64,000 nucleotides of DNA from positions 1-64,000 of the forward strand of contig JAIYBW010000005.1 of NCBI GenBank assembly GCA_027488375.1. Direction: 5' to 3'. This DNA is from Pseudomonadota bacterium (lineage in GTDB: Bacteria > Bdellovibrionota > Bacteriovoracia > Bacteriovoracales > Bacteriovoracaceae). Both the position numbers and the translations under genes were made by a program. This document shows, piece by piece, positions 44,594-53,933 of this stretch. How positions within the stretch are numbered: position 1 is the stretch's first letter; the number at the start of each line of letters is the position of its first letter. The notes beneath the pieces are model-generated. The model ran no database searches, was not told where the DNA came from, and saw only the letters and a program-made list of their open reading frames with translations.

Positions 44594-45067
44594 ATGAGCG
44601 ACTGCCCTATGACTCTTTTTGGAAAAAAATTACTTGAGACAGAACTCAATCAACTCATTCGAGTAGAACGAGAAGACATTAAGCAGGCCATTGCTGAAGC
44701 CAGAGAACTTGGTGATTTAAAGGAAAATGCGGAATATGCAGCAGCTAAGGAAAGACAATCTATTATAGAGGGTCGAATAATGGATCTCCAAAGTAAGCTC
44801 GCCCGTGCAAGAGTTATTGATGTAAACAGTCTTAATTCAAATAAAATTGTCTTTGGTGCAACGGTAAAAATTTTTGATCAACAAAAAGAAATTGAACTCA
44901 CTTACCAGATTGTTGGAGAAGATGAAGCGATCCATGATCCTAAAAAAATTTCCTATAACTCTCCTTTGGGTAAATCTCTAATAGGGAGAGAAGTGGGAGA
45001 TGAAATAACTGTAAAGGCACCTAAAGGTGACCTCATTTATGAAGTCCTCGACCTCAACTATAACTGA
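44594..45067 (+). CDS. greA: Transcription elongation factor GreA
   Basis: 157 aa, standard length. N-terminal coiled coil with the catalytic acidic tip (EARELGDLKENAEYAAAKERQ, Asp and Glu at the DLKENAEY turn) and the C-terminal FKBP-like domain (SPLGKSLIGREVGDEITVKAPKG). It stimulates transcript cleavage in backtracked polymerase. It overlaps recG by 29 bp. Confidence 0.96.
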   Translation: MSDCPMTLFGKKLLETELNQLIRVEREDIKQAIAEARELGDLKENAEYAAAKERQSIIEGRIMDLQSKLARARVIDVNSLNSNKIVFGATVKIFDQQKEIELTYQIVGEDEAIHDPKKISYNSPLGKSLIGREVGDEITVKAPKGDLIYEVLDLNYN

Positions 45068-47132
45068 GTACAGCTGGGACTCTCCACTTCTCAGTCTTTC
45101 TCCACAAAAAAAACCATCTCCTCTTTTGGAAAAAGTTTCTCAAGCAGGCTTTCAAAAGTTATCAGATTTGCTTTGGTATCTCCCCCTTCGAATTGATAAA
45201 ACACCGCAACTTCTTCCTTTTAGAGAGGCAAAGCTTAATAGCTATTTTAGAGGCTCTGGTAAAATAATTCATGCCGAGATCAGGCCAGCCTTTGGCCGAC
45301 GTGGTAAGGGAAATATTCTTCTTTATAATGGCTTCGTTGTAGTGAAGGATGATAGATCCCAGGAAACACTTAGTCTCAGGTGGTTTAATCTTTATCCCAA
45401 TCAAAAAAAACAGATTGAAAGTCTTGATCAAATTGTTTTTCTCGGGATCGCTCAGGAATATAAAGCGCAAAAACAAATTATTAATCCACAAATTATCCAA
45501 GATAAAGATACGGGACCTTTTATCATCGAATATCCGACTATAAATAAAATATCAGGCACACAGATAAAAAAGATTCTTGATCTTATTCCTAACTTTCTGT
45601 GGCAAAACATTCCAGTTACTATTCCTGAGCTTAAGTACGATAAAAAGATGAGCTTGAATGAAGCTTTCAAGATTATACATGGGAAAATCTCACCTGAATT
45701 ATTTACGGAAAGTTTAAAGAGTGATGCCGAAAATAGACTCATTTATGAAGAATTCTTAATTGATCAATTAAAAATTCAAACCCGAAGAAAATTCATTAAA
45801 AGAAAACCGGCGCCATTGATAAAAACCACACCAGCTAAATTCAATCATTACTCAAAACTCCTACCTTTTGAATTAACCCAAGATCAAATTAAAGTTTTTA
45901 AAGATATTGAAAATGATTTGATGAGTGGCCACCCCATGATGAGAATGATTCAGGGTGATGTTGGATGTGGAAAAACTATTGTTGCTCTATTGGCCTCAGC
46001 TGTGACCACCGATGTGGGATTACAAGTCGCCCTCATGTGCCCAACTGAAACACTCGCCAAACAACATTTCACGAGCTTCAAACAACTCCTACCGAATTTA
46101 AATATCGAACTCCTCTTAGGATCAACAAAACAAAAAGATAAAAAGATTTTGCTTGCTCATCTTAAGAGTGGTGAGATTCAGATTGTGATTGGAACTCACT
46201 CCTTATTTCAAGAAACTGTTCAGTTTAAAAATCTTGGTCTGGCCATTATTGATGAACAACATAAGTTTGGAGTTGAACAACGTTTAAAATTAGTAAGCAA
46301 GGGACAAGGAGCTCATTGTTTAATTATGACGGCCACTCCAATTCCTCGAACTCTAAGCCTTGCCCAATATGGTGATTTAGATATTTCCTCGATAAAAATG
46401 CTTCCCTTAGGTAGAAAAGGCATAAAGACCCGGATTACAGAGAAAGGAAACTATCAAAAATATATTGAATTCATCAGATCACGACTCATCATGCGAGAGC
46501 AGGCCTATTTTGTCTTCCCTGCAATTGAAGAATCTGAAACGACTGATATTCAAAATGTGAAAGAGAGCTGTCGTAAATATAAAGAAATGTTTAGAGGATA
46601 TAGGGTGGAAATGCTTCATGGACAAATGAAGACCGAGGAAAAGGAAGCTATCGTAGAAGATTTTAGAGCACAAAAAATCCATGTTCTTATTTCAACCAGT
46701 GTCATTGAAGTAGGAATAAATGTGCCTAATGCGACAATCATGAGCATTTATAATCCAGAAAGATTTGGACTCAGTTCACTCCATCAGTTGAGAGGGCGAG
46801 TAGGACGTGGTGAAAAACCAGGATTTTGCTTTCTAGTACTGGATAAAGAATTACCTCCTGAAAGTGTCCAGCGTCTCGAAGTTGTCGAGAAAAATATTGA
46901 TGGATTTGTGATTGCCGAGGAGGATCTTAAATTCAGAGGTGAGGGTGACCTGTTTGGAGTCGACCAGTCTGGAAGTGTGACTCAAAAAAGACTGGCCAAC
47001 TATCTAGTTCACTCGGCCATTCTCGAAGAGGTGGTTAGGGATATTCAGAACTTACAATTAGAGTCACCACAACTCATTGAACCCATTCTTGAAAATCTCG
47101 CAAAAAACCAGAAAATACTAGATACTATCTGA
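45039..47132 (+). CDS. recG: ATP-dependent DNA helicase RecG
   Basis: 697 aa from the ATG at 45039 inside greA; a GTG at 45027 is an alternative. Wedge/OB domain near the N-terminus, then Walker A GDVGCGKT, DEQH box (IIDEQHKFGVEQR), TATPIPRTLSLAQYGDLDISSI, and C-terminal helicase motifs VIEVGINVPNA and QLRGRVGRGE. It reverses stalled forks and branch-migrates Holliday junctions. Overlap with greA indicates co-translation. Confidence 0.96.
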   Translation: MKSSTSTITEYSWDSPLLSLSPQKKPSPLLEKVSQAGFQKLSDLLWYLPLRIDKTPQLLPFREAKLNSYFRGSGKIIHAEIRPAFGRRGKGNILLYNGFVVVKDDRSQETLSLRWFNLYPNQKKQIESLDQIVFLGIAQEYKAQKQIINPQIIQDKDTGPFIIEYPTINKISGTQIKKILDLIPNFLWQNIPVTIPELKYDKKMSLNEAFKIIHGKISPELFTESLKSDAENRLIYEEFLIDQLKIQTRRKFIKRKPAPLIKTTPAKFNHYSKLLPFELTQDQIKVFKDIENDLMSGHPMMRMIQGDVGCGKTIVALLASAVTTDVGLQVALMCPTETLAKQHFTSFKQLLPNLNIELLLGSTKQKDKKILLAHLKSGEIQIVIGTHSLFQETVQFKNLGLAIIDEQHKFGVEQRLKLVSKGQGAHCLIMTATPIPRTLSLAQYGDLDISSIKMLPLGRKGIKTRITEKGNYQKYIEFIRSRLIMREQAYFVFPAIEESETTDIQNVKESCRKYKEMFRGYRVEMLHGQMKTEEKEAIVEDFRAQKIHVLISTSVIEVGINVPNATIMSIYNPERFGLSSLHQLRGRVGRGEKPGFCFLVLDKELPPESVQRLEVVEKNIDGFVIAEEDLKFRGEGDLFGVDQSGSVTQKRLANYLVHSAILEEVVRDIQNLQLESPQLIEPILENLAKNQKILDTI

Positions 47133-47143
47133 GAGGATTTTCT

Positions 47144-47560
47144 ATGATCGAATTTGAAATTATCAGAAGCCCTGATCTAGATATTCAGCAAAAATACTCC
47201 CTCTACTATAACCAGATTATAATCGGTCGTAATAGAGGTCATGCGCTCATTAAAGATAATCAACTCTTAGATTCACACCTGATGTTGGAAGTTATTGAAA
47301 ATGATCTCATATTACATCCCCAGCCTGGAGTCTCACATTATTTGCTTGATGGAAAGAGGGCGACGAATGTTCGTAAGATCAAAGTCGGTCAAAAGATCAC
47401 AATCGGTGATACTGAATTTGTCATCAAAGATTTTAAAGAAACAGTTTTTAAAACAAAAAAAATGATACTAGATGAAAAGCTTGCCCATCTCATGGAAATA
47501 GATTCACCTCAATTAGCAATCATTGAAGAGATTGCAGAAATGATGAAAGACGATGTTTAA
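47144..47560 (+). CDS. FHA-like domain protein
   Basis: 138 aa. Residues about 20-95 follow the FHA pattern: IIIGRNRGHALI (GR), DSHLML (SxH) and GKRATNVRKIKVGQKITIGDTEFVI. The usual phosphothreonine-binding Arg, Ser and His are present. The C-terminus is helical and acidic. It may bind phosphothreonine partners; no Ser/Thr kinase of the usual type is nearby. It overlaps the hydrolase gene by 8 bp. Confidence 0.75.
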   Translation: MIEFEIIRSPDLDIQQKYSLYYNQIIIGRNRGHALIKDNQLLDSHLMLEVIENDLILHPQPGVSHYLLDGKRATNVRKIKVGQKITIGDTEFVIKDFKETVFKTKKMILDEKLAHLMEIDSPQLAIIEEIAEMMKDDV

Positions 47561-48428
47561 ATTTAATCAAGCAAATTTTTTTCAGACAGACGATAACGAG
47601 CAGATTTTCTATCTAAAAAACTTTTCCTCCCATGATGCTTCAAAACCGACTCTTGTTTTTAATTATGGACTGGTCTGCAGTAACCATCACTGGAAATATC
47701 AGGTTGAATATTTTGATGAGCTTGGATTTCAAATTCTCCTTCATGATTATAGAGGGCATTTCCAATCATCGGGCGCCCAGAATATTAAAAAACTCACTTT
47801 TCAACAAATGGCGAAAGACATCAAAGGGATTTGTGATTTCTTAGAAATAAAAAAAGCTTTTATGCTCGGGCACAGCATGGGGGTCAACATAACTCTGCAG
47901 ATTGCAAAAGACTACCCTGAGCTTGTCCAAGGAATGGTTCTCATTTCTGGAACATTCATGGCGGTTAATGATGTGATGTTTGATTCTAACGTAATGGAGT
48001 TCATCACTCCTTTCTGCATTTCTGGACTTGAAAAATATCCTGATATCTTTAAGGCTATTTGGACTTCAACTGGCATGAATCCCCTCGTAAAAAATATTAT
48101 TCACTCGACTGGGTTTAATAAAGCCATGGTTTCAAAGGAATTCATTGAAATTTACATCAATAGACTTGGACAATTGGGACCGGAGGTATTTTTTCAACTT
48201 TTCTCAGAAATGATGAAAATCAATATCTCCTCAAATCTTGATAGGATGCAGATTCCATCTCTTGTCATAGGTGGCCTAAAAGATAATGTCATTCCAAATC
48301 ACTTACAAAGAACTTTGGCGAACCTTCTCCCTCAATCACAAAGTTACTTTTTACCAACTGGATCCCACGTGCCTCAGGCAGATTTTCCTGAATTGATTAA
48401 CAAAAGAATTGAATTATTTGTAAGTTAA
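47553..48428 (+). CDS. Alpha/beta-fold hydrolase
   Basis: 291 aa. Nucleophile elbow GHSMG (LGHSMGVNI, about 109-113), oxyanion region (FNYGLVCSNHHWKYQ), acid Asp in GGLKDNVIP and His in GSHVPQADF. It lacks a signal peptide, so it is cytoplasmic. Substrate not predictable. It is convergent with the RelA-like gene, 3 bp apart. Confidence 0.9.
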   Translation: MFKFNQANFFQTDDNEQIFYLKNFSSHDASKPTLVFNYGLVCSNHHWKYQVEYFDELGFQILLHDYRGHFQSSGAQNIKKLTFQQMAKDIKGICDFLEIKKAFMLGHSMGVNITLQIAKDYPELVQGMVLISGTFMAVNDVMFDSNVMEFITPFCISGLEKYPDIFKAIWTSTGMNPLVKNIIHSTGFNKAMVSKEFIEIYINRLGQLGPEVFFQLFSEMMKINISSNLDRMQIPSLVIGGLKDNVIPNHLQRTLANLLPQSQSYFLPTGSHVPQADFPELINKRIELFVS

Positions 48429-48431
48429 TTT

Positions 48432-49682
48432 CTAAGAATCGATTTTAATTTCTTTGAGATCTAGGAGGGGCTTAAAAATCCTTTTCATCGCCGATCTTAA
48501 CTGTGAGCGTTTGTATTCCTGGTGAGAAGCTTCCCCTTGAGTATTTTTAAGGTGGCTTTCATAATCTGTTATCTGAACTTCAAAAGGATAAAAAAAACGA
48601 ACATCTCGCGAAATAGCTGAGGTATCTAAACCTAGTAAACTTTGTGAGATCGGATTTGTTTTATCTTTTAAGGCCATTTTTCGAACTTCATTAAAAGATG
48701 CCATGAATGGATTTCTATATTTAATAAGTTGTCGACCAGTGAAATGAATCGCTCTATATTCGTCTGAAGAGTGGATATTTTTATCGTTTTTGATCATTGA
48801 CTGAGGAATGGATTCCCCAATAATGTTATTAAGTCTTTGATAAAAATTATCCTCATCAAGCTCAGATCTGATTGAGGACTTATAGAGCGTAAAAACTTTT
48901 GTTCTCAAAAGACCAAGATCAATTAATGTATTCTGAGATCGACTTGGCTTAATATTATTAATCATGATGACATAGTTTGTGTGCAAAAACTTTATCACTC
49001 TTAAAGCATCTAGCTTATTGTAAGTAATAATTCTTACACCAATTCTATCAAAGAGTTCCTCCGCCACATTTTCCTGCTTGTGCAGAAGTTTAATAATGAT
49101 GGAGTCTCGAGTCTTTTTCGCCTTGGTTTGAAAATCATAAAGTGGAATAGAGACACCAGACTCATTTTTTAAAAATAGTCTATTCTCATCGTCTCTATGA
49201 ATGAATTTATAAAAGCGATCAAAAATTTGTTGCTGGACAGTTGAAAAATACCGGGCCCTTAGATCCTTGTCTGTGTGCAAAATAGTATGCATGACTTTTA
49301 GGATGACGCCGGCCCAAAGCGCCTCTTCTGTTTTTAGCTTAAATTGAGAATTGCCAGTCGCCGCAAGAAAGAGATCAGAAATGTTCGTGATAGTATAAAG
49401 ATAATTAGGAACCTTTAGATCAAGCCCCTCAGGGTTACCTTCAATGAGAAAATAGCGCTTTATAAATTGAACGGCTTCCTGAAAAATTCCAAAAAGCTCG
49501 GCTCCTTCAACAGGATCTTGAATATTAAAACCATAACCATTTAGAAAATTTGCGACCTGATTTTTATCGTAAAGCTCTGTAAGATAGTTTTTGGCATCTA
49601 ATGAAGATTTTCCACTGCAAACCACATCTAAGGTTTCCCAGTTGAATACATATTCATTAAGATAACTCGGGCGATGGGTCAT
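48432..49682 (-). CDS. Divergent RelA/SpoT-fold protein
   Basis: 416 aa. The central part (about 195-375) follows the (p)ppGpp synthetase order: SIIIKLL (S/K region), EELFDRIGVRII (family F-D-x-x-x-V-R-I-I), IHFTGRQLI preceded by YRA (family Y-Q-S-L-H), and FEVQITDYESH...GEASHQEYKRSQ (family EIQIRT...H...A...H...YK). The N-terminal 190 aa are unrelated to known Rel domains, and no HD, TGS or ACT domain exists. Synthetase activity is plausible, but the catalytic G-loop is not clearly intact. Confidence 0.65.
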   Translation of the reverse strand: MTHRPSYLNEYVFNWETLDVVCSGKSSLDAKNYLTELYDKNQVANFLNGYGFNIQDPVEGAELFGIFQEAVQFIKRYFLIEGNPEGLDLKVPNYLYTITNISDLFLAATGNSQFKLKTEEALWAGVILKVMHTILHTDKDLRARYFSTVQQQIFDRFYKFIHRDDENRLFLKNESGVSIPLYDFQTKAKKTRDSIIIKLLHKQENVAEELFDRIGVRIITYNKLDALRVIKFLHTNYVIMINNIKPSRSQNTLIDLGLLRTKVFTLYKSSIRSELDEDNFYQRLNNIIGESIPQSMIKNDKNIHSSDEYRAIHFTGRQLIKYRNPFMASFNEVRKMALKDKTNPISQSLLGLDTSAISRDVRFFYPFEVQITDYESHLKNTQGEASHQEYKRSQLRSAMKRIFKPLLDLKEIKIDS

Positions 49683-49743
49683 ATCTTTGCCAATCTCACC
49701 AATGATGTTTAAAGTAAGTGGGAGGCAAACTAACGTAAATTCT

Positions 49744-50226
49744 ATGAAAGATCAAAAAATTCAAGGCCCTTCTTTTTTAGCGATGCTTTTTTTATCCTGG
49801 TTTTTTACGGGCAAATCCCCTAAAGCACCGGGAACTGTTGGTAGTTTGGCCACGATTCCTCTTTTTTATCTCCTGCATTATCTCCATTTCAATATTTATA
49901 GTTTATTGGCCTTTATCGCAACATTGTACATTGCAGCTATTTTAGTCACTCAGAGTGTTCAGCAAAAATATCACCTTCATGATCCGCAATGGATCGTGAT
50001 TGATGAAGTCATCGGAATGCTCATCACTTGGGCCTTTGTCTTGGACACTGTTCCCCATCACCTATTCTTAGTTTTTGCTGTGTTTAGATTTTTTGATATT
50101 GTAAAAATTTGGCCCGCTTCTTACTTTGATAAATTACATCACGGAGTCGGGACTATTACTGATGATGTGATCAGTGCTGTTTATTCAGGACTCATTGTAA
50201 AGATCATCATTACCTATTTTCCCTAA
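49744..50226 (+). CDS. pgpA: Phosphatidylglycerophosphatase A
   Basis: 160 aa from the ATG at 49744, chosen because homologues start about ten residues before the KSPKAPGTVGSLA motif; a GGAGG 18 nt upstream is far, so an earlier start remains possible. IDEVIGML and FRFFDIVKIWP are the remaining signature segments. Four to five membrane helices. It removes phosphate from phosphatidylglycerol phosphate. Confidence 0.9.
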   Translation: MKDQKIQGPSFLAMLFLSWFFTGKSPKAPGTVGSLATIPLFYLLHYLHFNIYSLLAFIATLYIAAILVTQSVQQKYHLHDPQWIVIDEVIGMLITWAFVLDTVPHHLFLVFAVFRFFDIVKIWPASYFDKLHHGVGTITDDVISAVYSGLIVKIIITYFP

Positions 50227-50311
50227 CAAAATTTCAACGTTTCCAAGTCCTTTAAAGACAGTCAGAAACACCTTGCGCAGCACAAATCGTCTAAATATTT
50301 CAAAGTATTAG

Positions 50312-50389
50312 TTATCCGTAAATTTTCCGTAAAAATTGCATAAAAGCCGTTGTCGAAAACGAAGGTCAATGTTAGCGTCAATGTATAAC
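50312..50389 (+). promoter_or_regulatory. recA upstream region with tandem repeats
   Basis: The 206-bp pgpA-recA gap contains two adjacent 11-bp copies of TTWTCCGTAAA (50312-50322 and 50323-50333), and farther down two GTCAATGT copies 12 bp apart (50365-50372 and 50377-50384). The second copy leads into a TATAAC -10 (50384-50389). Helical-turn spacing suggests a regulator site. The published Bdellovibrio LexA box TTAC-N3-GTAA is not present. Confidence 0.4.
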
Positions 50390-50432
50390 ACACACCTTCA
50401 TAACATTTATTTACGAGAGAAGGAGATTCCTC

Positions 50433-51530
50433 ATGTCACTAAATCACGCGAACACGGCCGACAACGCCAACAAGAAAAAGGCACTTGATCTTGCTCTTTC
50501 AACAATTGAGAAACAATTTGGTAAAGGCGCCATCATGCGTCTGGATTCAGCAGAAGCTGCTGAAAAAATTCCGGCTATCTCAACTGGATCATTAGGAATT
50601 GATCTTGCTCTAGGTGTTGGTGGAATTCCTCAAGGCCGTATCATTGAAATCTATGGTCCTGAATCTTCTGGTAAAACAACACTTACTCTCCATATCGCAG
50701 CTGAATGTCAAAAAGCGGGTGGTACAGTGGCCTTCATCGATGCTGAGCATGCTCTTGATACTGTTTATGCTGCTAAGCTTGGCGTTGATATTCCAAACAC
50801 ACTTATCTCTCAACCTGATTCTGGTGAACAAGCTCTTGAAATTACCGATATGCTTGTCCGCTCTGGTGCTGTGAATCTTCTTATCGTTGACTCAGTAGCT
50901 GCTCTTACTCCAAAAGCAGAACTTGAAGGCGATATGGGTGACTCTCACATGGGTCTTCAAGCAAGACTTATGTCTCAAGCACTTCGTAAACTAACAGGCT
51001 CTATTGCTCGCTCAAATTGTACTGTTATTTTCATTAACCAACTTCGTATGAAAATTGGTGTGATGTTCGGTAACCCTGAAACAACAACTGGCGGGAATGC
51101 TCTTAAGTTCTACGCTTCTGTTCGTATGGATATTCGTCGTACTGGAGCTTTAAAAGACGGAGAAGAAGTGATTGGAAACCGTACGAAAGTTAAAATCGTA
51201 AAAAACAAAGTTGCTCCTCCTTTCCGTGAAGTTGAATTTGACATCATGTACGGTGCAGGAATTTCTAAAGAAGGCGATCTTCTAGATGTTGCGGCTAACG
51301 AAGGCATCATCGAGAAAGCTGGTGCTTGGTACTCTTACAACAATCAAAAAGTTGGTCAGGGTCGTGAAGCTTCAAAAGAATTCTTGAAGAACAATCATGA
51401 AATGATGAATGAAATCCGTCAAAAAGTTTTAGCAAAGCACGGAATTACGAAAGCTGATACATCAAATGTCGATATGACGACTGGTGAAATCAAAGAAGAA
51501 AAAACAGCTAAGACAAAAAAGATCCAATAA
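50433..51530 (+). CDS. recA: Recombinase RecA
   Basis: 365 aa. Walker [22 protein letters not shown] (Walker B), loop L1/L2 ([24 protein letters not shown]) and the acidic/Lys-rich C-terminus. GAGAAGGAGATT is a strong ribosome-binding site. Catalyses strand exchange and LexA co-proteolysis. recX follows after a terminator. Confidence 0.99.
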   Translation: MSLNHANTADNANKKKALDLALSTIEKQFGKGAIMRLDSAEAAEKIPAISTGSLGIDLALGVGGIPQGRIIEIYGPESSGKTTLTLHIAAECQKAGGTVAFIDAEHALDTVYAAKLGVDIPNTLISQPDSGEQALEITDMLVRSGAVNLLIVDSVAALTPKAELEGDMGDSHMGLQARLMSQALRKLTGSIARSNCTVIFINQLRMKIGVMFGNPETTTGGNALKFYASVRMDIRRTGALKDGEEVIGNRTKVKIVKNKVAPPFREVEFDIMYGAGISKEGDLLDVAANEGIIEKAGAWYSYNNQKVGQGREASKEFLKNNHEMMNEIRQKVLAKHGITKADTSNVDMTTGEIKEEKTAKTKKIQ

Positions 51531-51538
51531 GACCTTAA

Positions 51539-51560
51539 GGGCCACTTCGGTGGCCCTTTT
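51539..51560 (+). terminator. Terminator between recA and recX
   Basis: GGGCCAC-TTCG-GTGGCCC (51539-51556) plus TTTT. Only a short T-run, so partial read-through into recX is likely. Confidence 0.88.
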
Positions 51561-51568
51561 AATTTCCT

Positions 51569-52036
51569 ATGAATCAACGAATCTATAACTATTCAATTCA
51601 CCTTTTGGCCCGCCAGGATTATTCCGAGTTTAAACTTCGACAAAAATTACGATCTAAAAAAGATAACCTGCCCCAGGAAGTAGATGAAGTCATTGAAGCC
51701 CTGAAATCAAGAGGACTTCTGAGAGAGGAAAATTATCGTCGCCTTTTTATTCGTAAATGGATGATTAAAGGTGAATCAGAAAATAAAATTAGACAACGCG
51801 GAGCTCAAGAGAAACTGGAATTCTCAGAGGATGATTTTCAAAATGCTGGCCTTGAACTTGGTTTTGAGGATCAGGACTCACTCAAGAAGCTCATTGATAA
51901 AAAATTAAGATCCAAAGTTATTCCCCAGGAATTTGAAGAACGTCTTAAACTTAAAAATAAAGTGATGAGATTTTTGATTTCTAAAGGTCATCCCTACGAA
52001 GATTGTAAAAAAGCCCTTCAATATTACTTTGTCTGA
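51569..52036 (+). CDS. recX: RecA regulator RecX
   Basis: 155 aa, three-helix repeats typical of RecX: YSIHLLARQDYSEFKLRQKL, VDEVIEALKSRGLLREENYRRLFIRKWM and a C-terminal LISKGHPYEDCKKAL. It limits RecA filament growth. It starts only 9 nt after the recA terminator T-run, so it is expressed by read-through, as in other bacteria. Confidence 0.92.
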   Translation: MNQRIYNYSIHLLARQDYSEFKLRQKLRSKKDNLPQEVDEVIEALKSRGLLREENYRRLFIRKWMIKGESENKIRQRGAQEKLEFSEDDFQNAGLELGFEDQDSLKKLIDKKLRSKVIPQEFEERLKLKNKVMRFLISKGHPYEDCKKALQYYFV

Positions 52037-52158
52037 CAATCCTGTGCATTAGAGAACTAATTATTTTACACAGGTATTTTTCTATTGTTATGCTCATTCT
52101 CTGTTTTATTTTTTGGTTCACAGATTGGGCCAATCATAGCATCAACAAGGAAGTCATC

Positions 52159-53025
52159 ATGAAGTCACTGTTACTCGTTTTATCATTAGCCTTTTCAATG
52201 AACATCTGGGCATGTAGCGAAGATGGAAAAACTGGTTTTGTTGAAGAAAACAATCTCAACATTCCCGCCAACGTCAAACGCATGGGTGGACTTTCTCAAG
52301 AGCAATTTAATGCTGTTATTGAAAAGATCGAAACCATCTATTCACCTATTGTTTCTAACCTCGGTGGAAAACTGACTATTAATCGCAAATGGGAAGATGG
52401 AACTGTAAATGCAAATGCAACCAGATCTTTTGGAGGTTGGGTTGTTAACATGTACGGTGGTTTAGCTCGTCATGAAACAATCACAGAAGATGGTTTTGCC
52501 CTTGTTCTTTGTCACGAACTTGGTCACCAACTTGGTGGGGCCCCAAAAGTTGCGATGTTTTTAAATCGTTGGGCATCAAATGAAGGTCAGTCAGATTATT
52601 TCGCTGCACTTAAATGTCTAAGAAAAGCTTTCTTAAGTGATGACAATGCAACAATTGTTTCTAATTTAAACGCTCCAGAACTTCTCATCAGTTCTTGTTC
52701 TAAGCAACATCCTAATAAAGAAGATAAGAATATCTGTATTCGTATCGGAATGGCCGGCGTATCAGTTTCAAACCTTTTTGCATCTATGAGAAATGCAACT
52801 CCTGCAAAATTTGAAACACCAGATCGTAATGTTGTTTCATCAACGAATGATGCTCATCCTGCTTACCAGTGTCGTTTAGATACTTACTTCCAAGGTGCTC
52901 TTTGTGATGTTGATTTCAACTTAGATGTTTCTCAAAAAGATGAAGTGACTGGGACTTGCCATAAATCAAATGGTCACAAGACAGGTCTTCGTCCACTTTG
53001 CTGGTTTAAACCAAAATCAATTTAA
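52159..53025 (+). CDS. Secreted zinc metalloprotease (HExxH)
   Basis: 288 aa from the ATG at 52159 (AAGGAAG upstream); an earlier in-frame start is unlikely. Signal peptide (MKSLLLVLSLAFSMNIWA), then a Cys-containing mature protein with the zincin motif CHELGHQLGG, the Gly allowing a third ligand downstream and NEGQSDYFA giving a candidate Glu/Asp. The C-terminus has several Cys (QCRLD, LCDVDF, GTCHK, LCWFK), likely disulfides. Family not recognised; a secreted, possibly predatory, protease. Confidence 0.85.
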   Translation: MKSLLLVLSLAFSMNIWACSEDGKTGFVEENNLNIPANVKRMGGLSQEQFNAVIEKIETIYSPIVSNLGGKLTINRKWEDGTVNANATRSFGGWVVNMYGGLARHETITEDGFALVLCHELGHQLGGAPKVAMFLNRWASNEGQSDYFAALKCLRKAFLSDDNATIVSNLNAPELLISSCSKQHPNKEDKNICIRIGMAGVSVSNLFASMRNATPAKFETPDRNVVSSTNDAHPAYQCRLDTYFQGALCDVDFNLDVSQKDEVTGTCHKSNGHKTGLRPLCWFKPKSI

Positions 53026-53051
53026 GTTTTGAATTTGAATAAGTTTGAAAA

Positions 53052-53079
53052 GGGCGCAGGAAACTGCGCCCTTTTTTTT
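53052..53079 (+). terminator. Bidirectional terminator between protease and nitroreductase
   Basis: GGGCGCAG-GAAA-CTGCGCCC (53052-53071) with an eight-T run on the plus strand and a TTTTC tail on the minus strand. Confidence 0.95.
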
Positions 53080-53728
53080 ATTTAAGAACCTGAATCATTT
53101 GATCTTTTGAAAATCTCACTTTTTTGACTTCTGCGTACTTATCATTTGGATCTCTATAACCTAAAGCGACGGCAGCGACAGTTCCATAATCACTATCAGA
53201 TAATCCTAAAATACTATCGTAAGCTTTTGGATCAATGCCTTCCATAGGGACTGTATCAATTTCAAGAAGTGCAGCCGTTTCCAATAAAAATCCCATGGCA
53301 ATATAGGCCTGTCTTTGGTTCCAATGAAAAACATAATCTTTATTCATGCCCTCTACGATGTTTTTTTTCATCATGTTTTCATATCCCACAAGACTTTCCT
53401 TCGTCTGTCCTCTTACCTCAGAGATACGAGAAATATAATCATCTACAAATGAAGATTTGATTTCTTTGAGTGTCGTAAAAACAATAAAGTGAGAGGCATC
53501 AGTGACTTGAGATTGACCCCAAGAAACTGGCTTAAGCTTTTCCCTTAGCTCTTGATTTTCAACCACTATAAATTTCCAGGGCTGAAGGCCATAAGATGAA
53601 GGTGAAAGAACAAGAGATTGAATTAAAATTTCCAAATTCTCTTTTGATATTTTCTTATTTTTATCAAAAATTTTAGTCGCATAACGCCAGTTGAGTTTTT
53701 CAAGTAATTCTAAATGATTAATGGCCAT
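53078..53728 (-). CDS. NfsB-like nitroreductase
   Basis: 216 aa from the ATG at 53728 (GAGGAAAATCC upstream). RYATKIFDKNKKIS (FMN phosphate contact), LSPSSYGLQPWKFIVV, and VPMEGIDPKAYDSILGL are NfsB/FMN-nitroreductase hallmarks. NAD(P)H-dependent flavoenzyme, cytoplasmic; probably xenobiotic or dihydropteridine reductase. Confidence 0.93.
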   Translation of the reverse strand: MAINHLELLEKLNWRYATKIFDKNKKISKENLEILIQSLVLSPSSYGLQPWKFIVVENQELREKLKPVSWGQSQVTDASHFIVFTTLKEIKSSFVDDYISRISEVRGQTKESLVGYENMMKKNIVEGMNKDYVFHWNQRQAYIAMGFLLETAALLEIDTVPMEGIDPKAYDSILGLSDSDYGTVAAVALGYRDPNDKYAEVKKVRFSKDQMIQVLK

Positions 53729-53933
53729 GGATTTTCCTCGCTTGATGTTTTGAGACAACTTAGAACGCCACCCATGAAAAGGCCAGATTCAAGCTCAGGC
53801 CCGGCAATTGTCTAAAAACTAGACAGTGCCTGAAAAGACTACAATCCCAAGCTTTAATACCATGTATATTCAAGCACTTAAGCTTTCAAAGGCTGGCACT
53901 CACCTTGCTTCATATCAAGCACAGGGGAAATAT

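Noticed and set aside
50227..50432. LexA box TTAC-N3-GTAA at recA
   Set aside because: No 11-mer in the region fits; nearest sequences fail at three or more positions.
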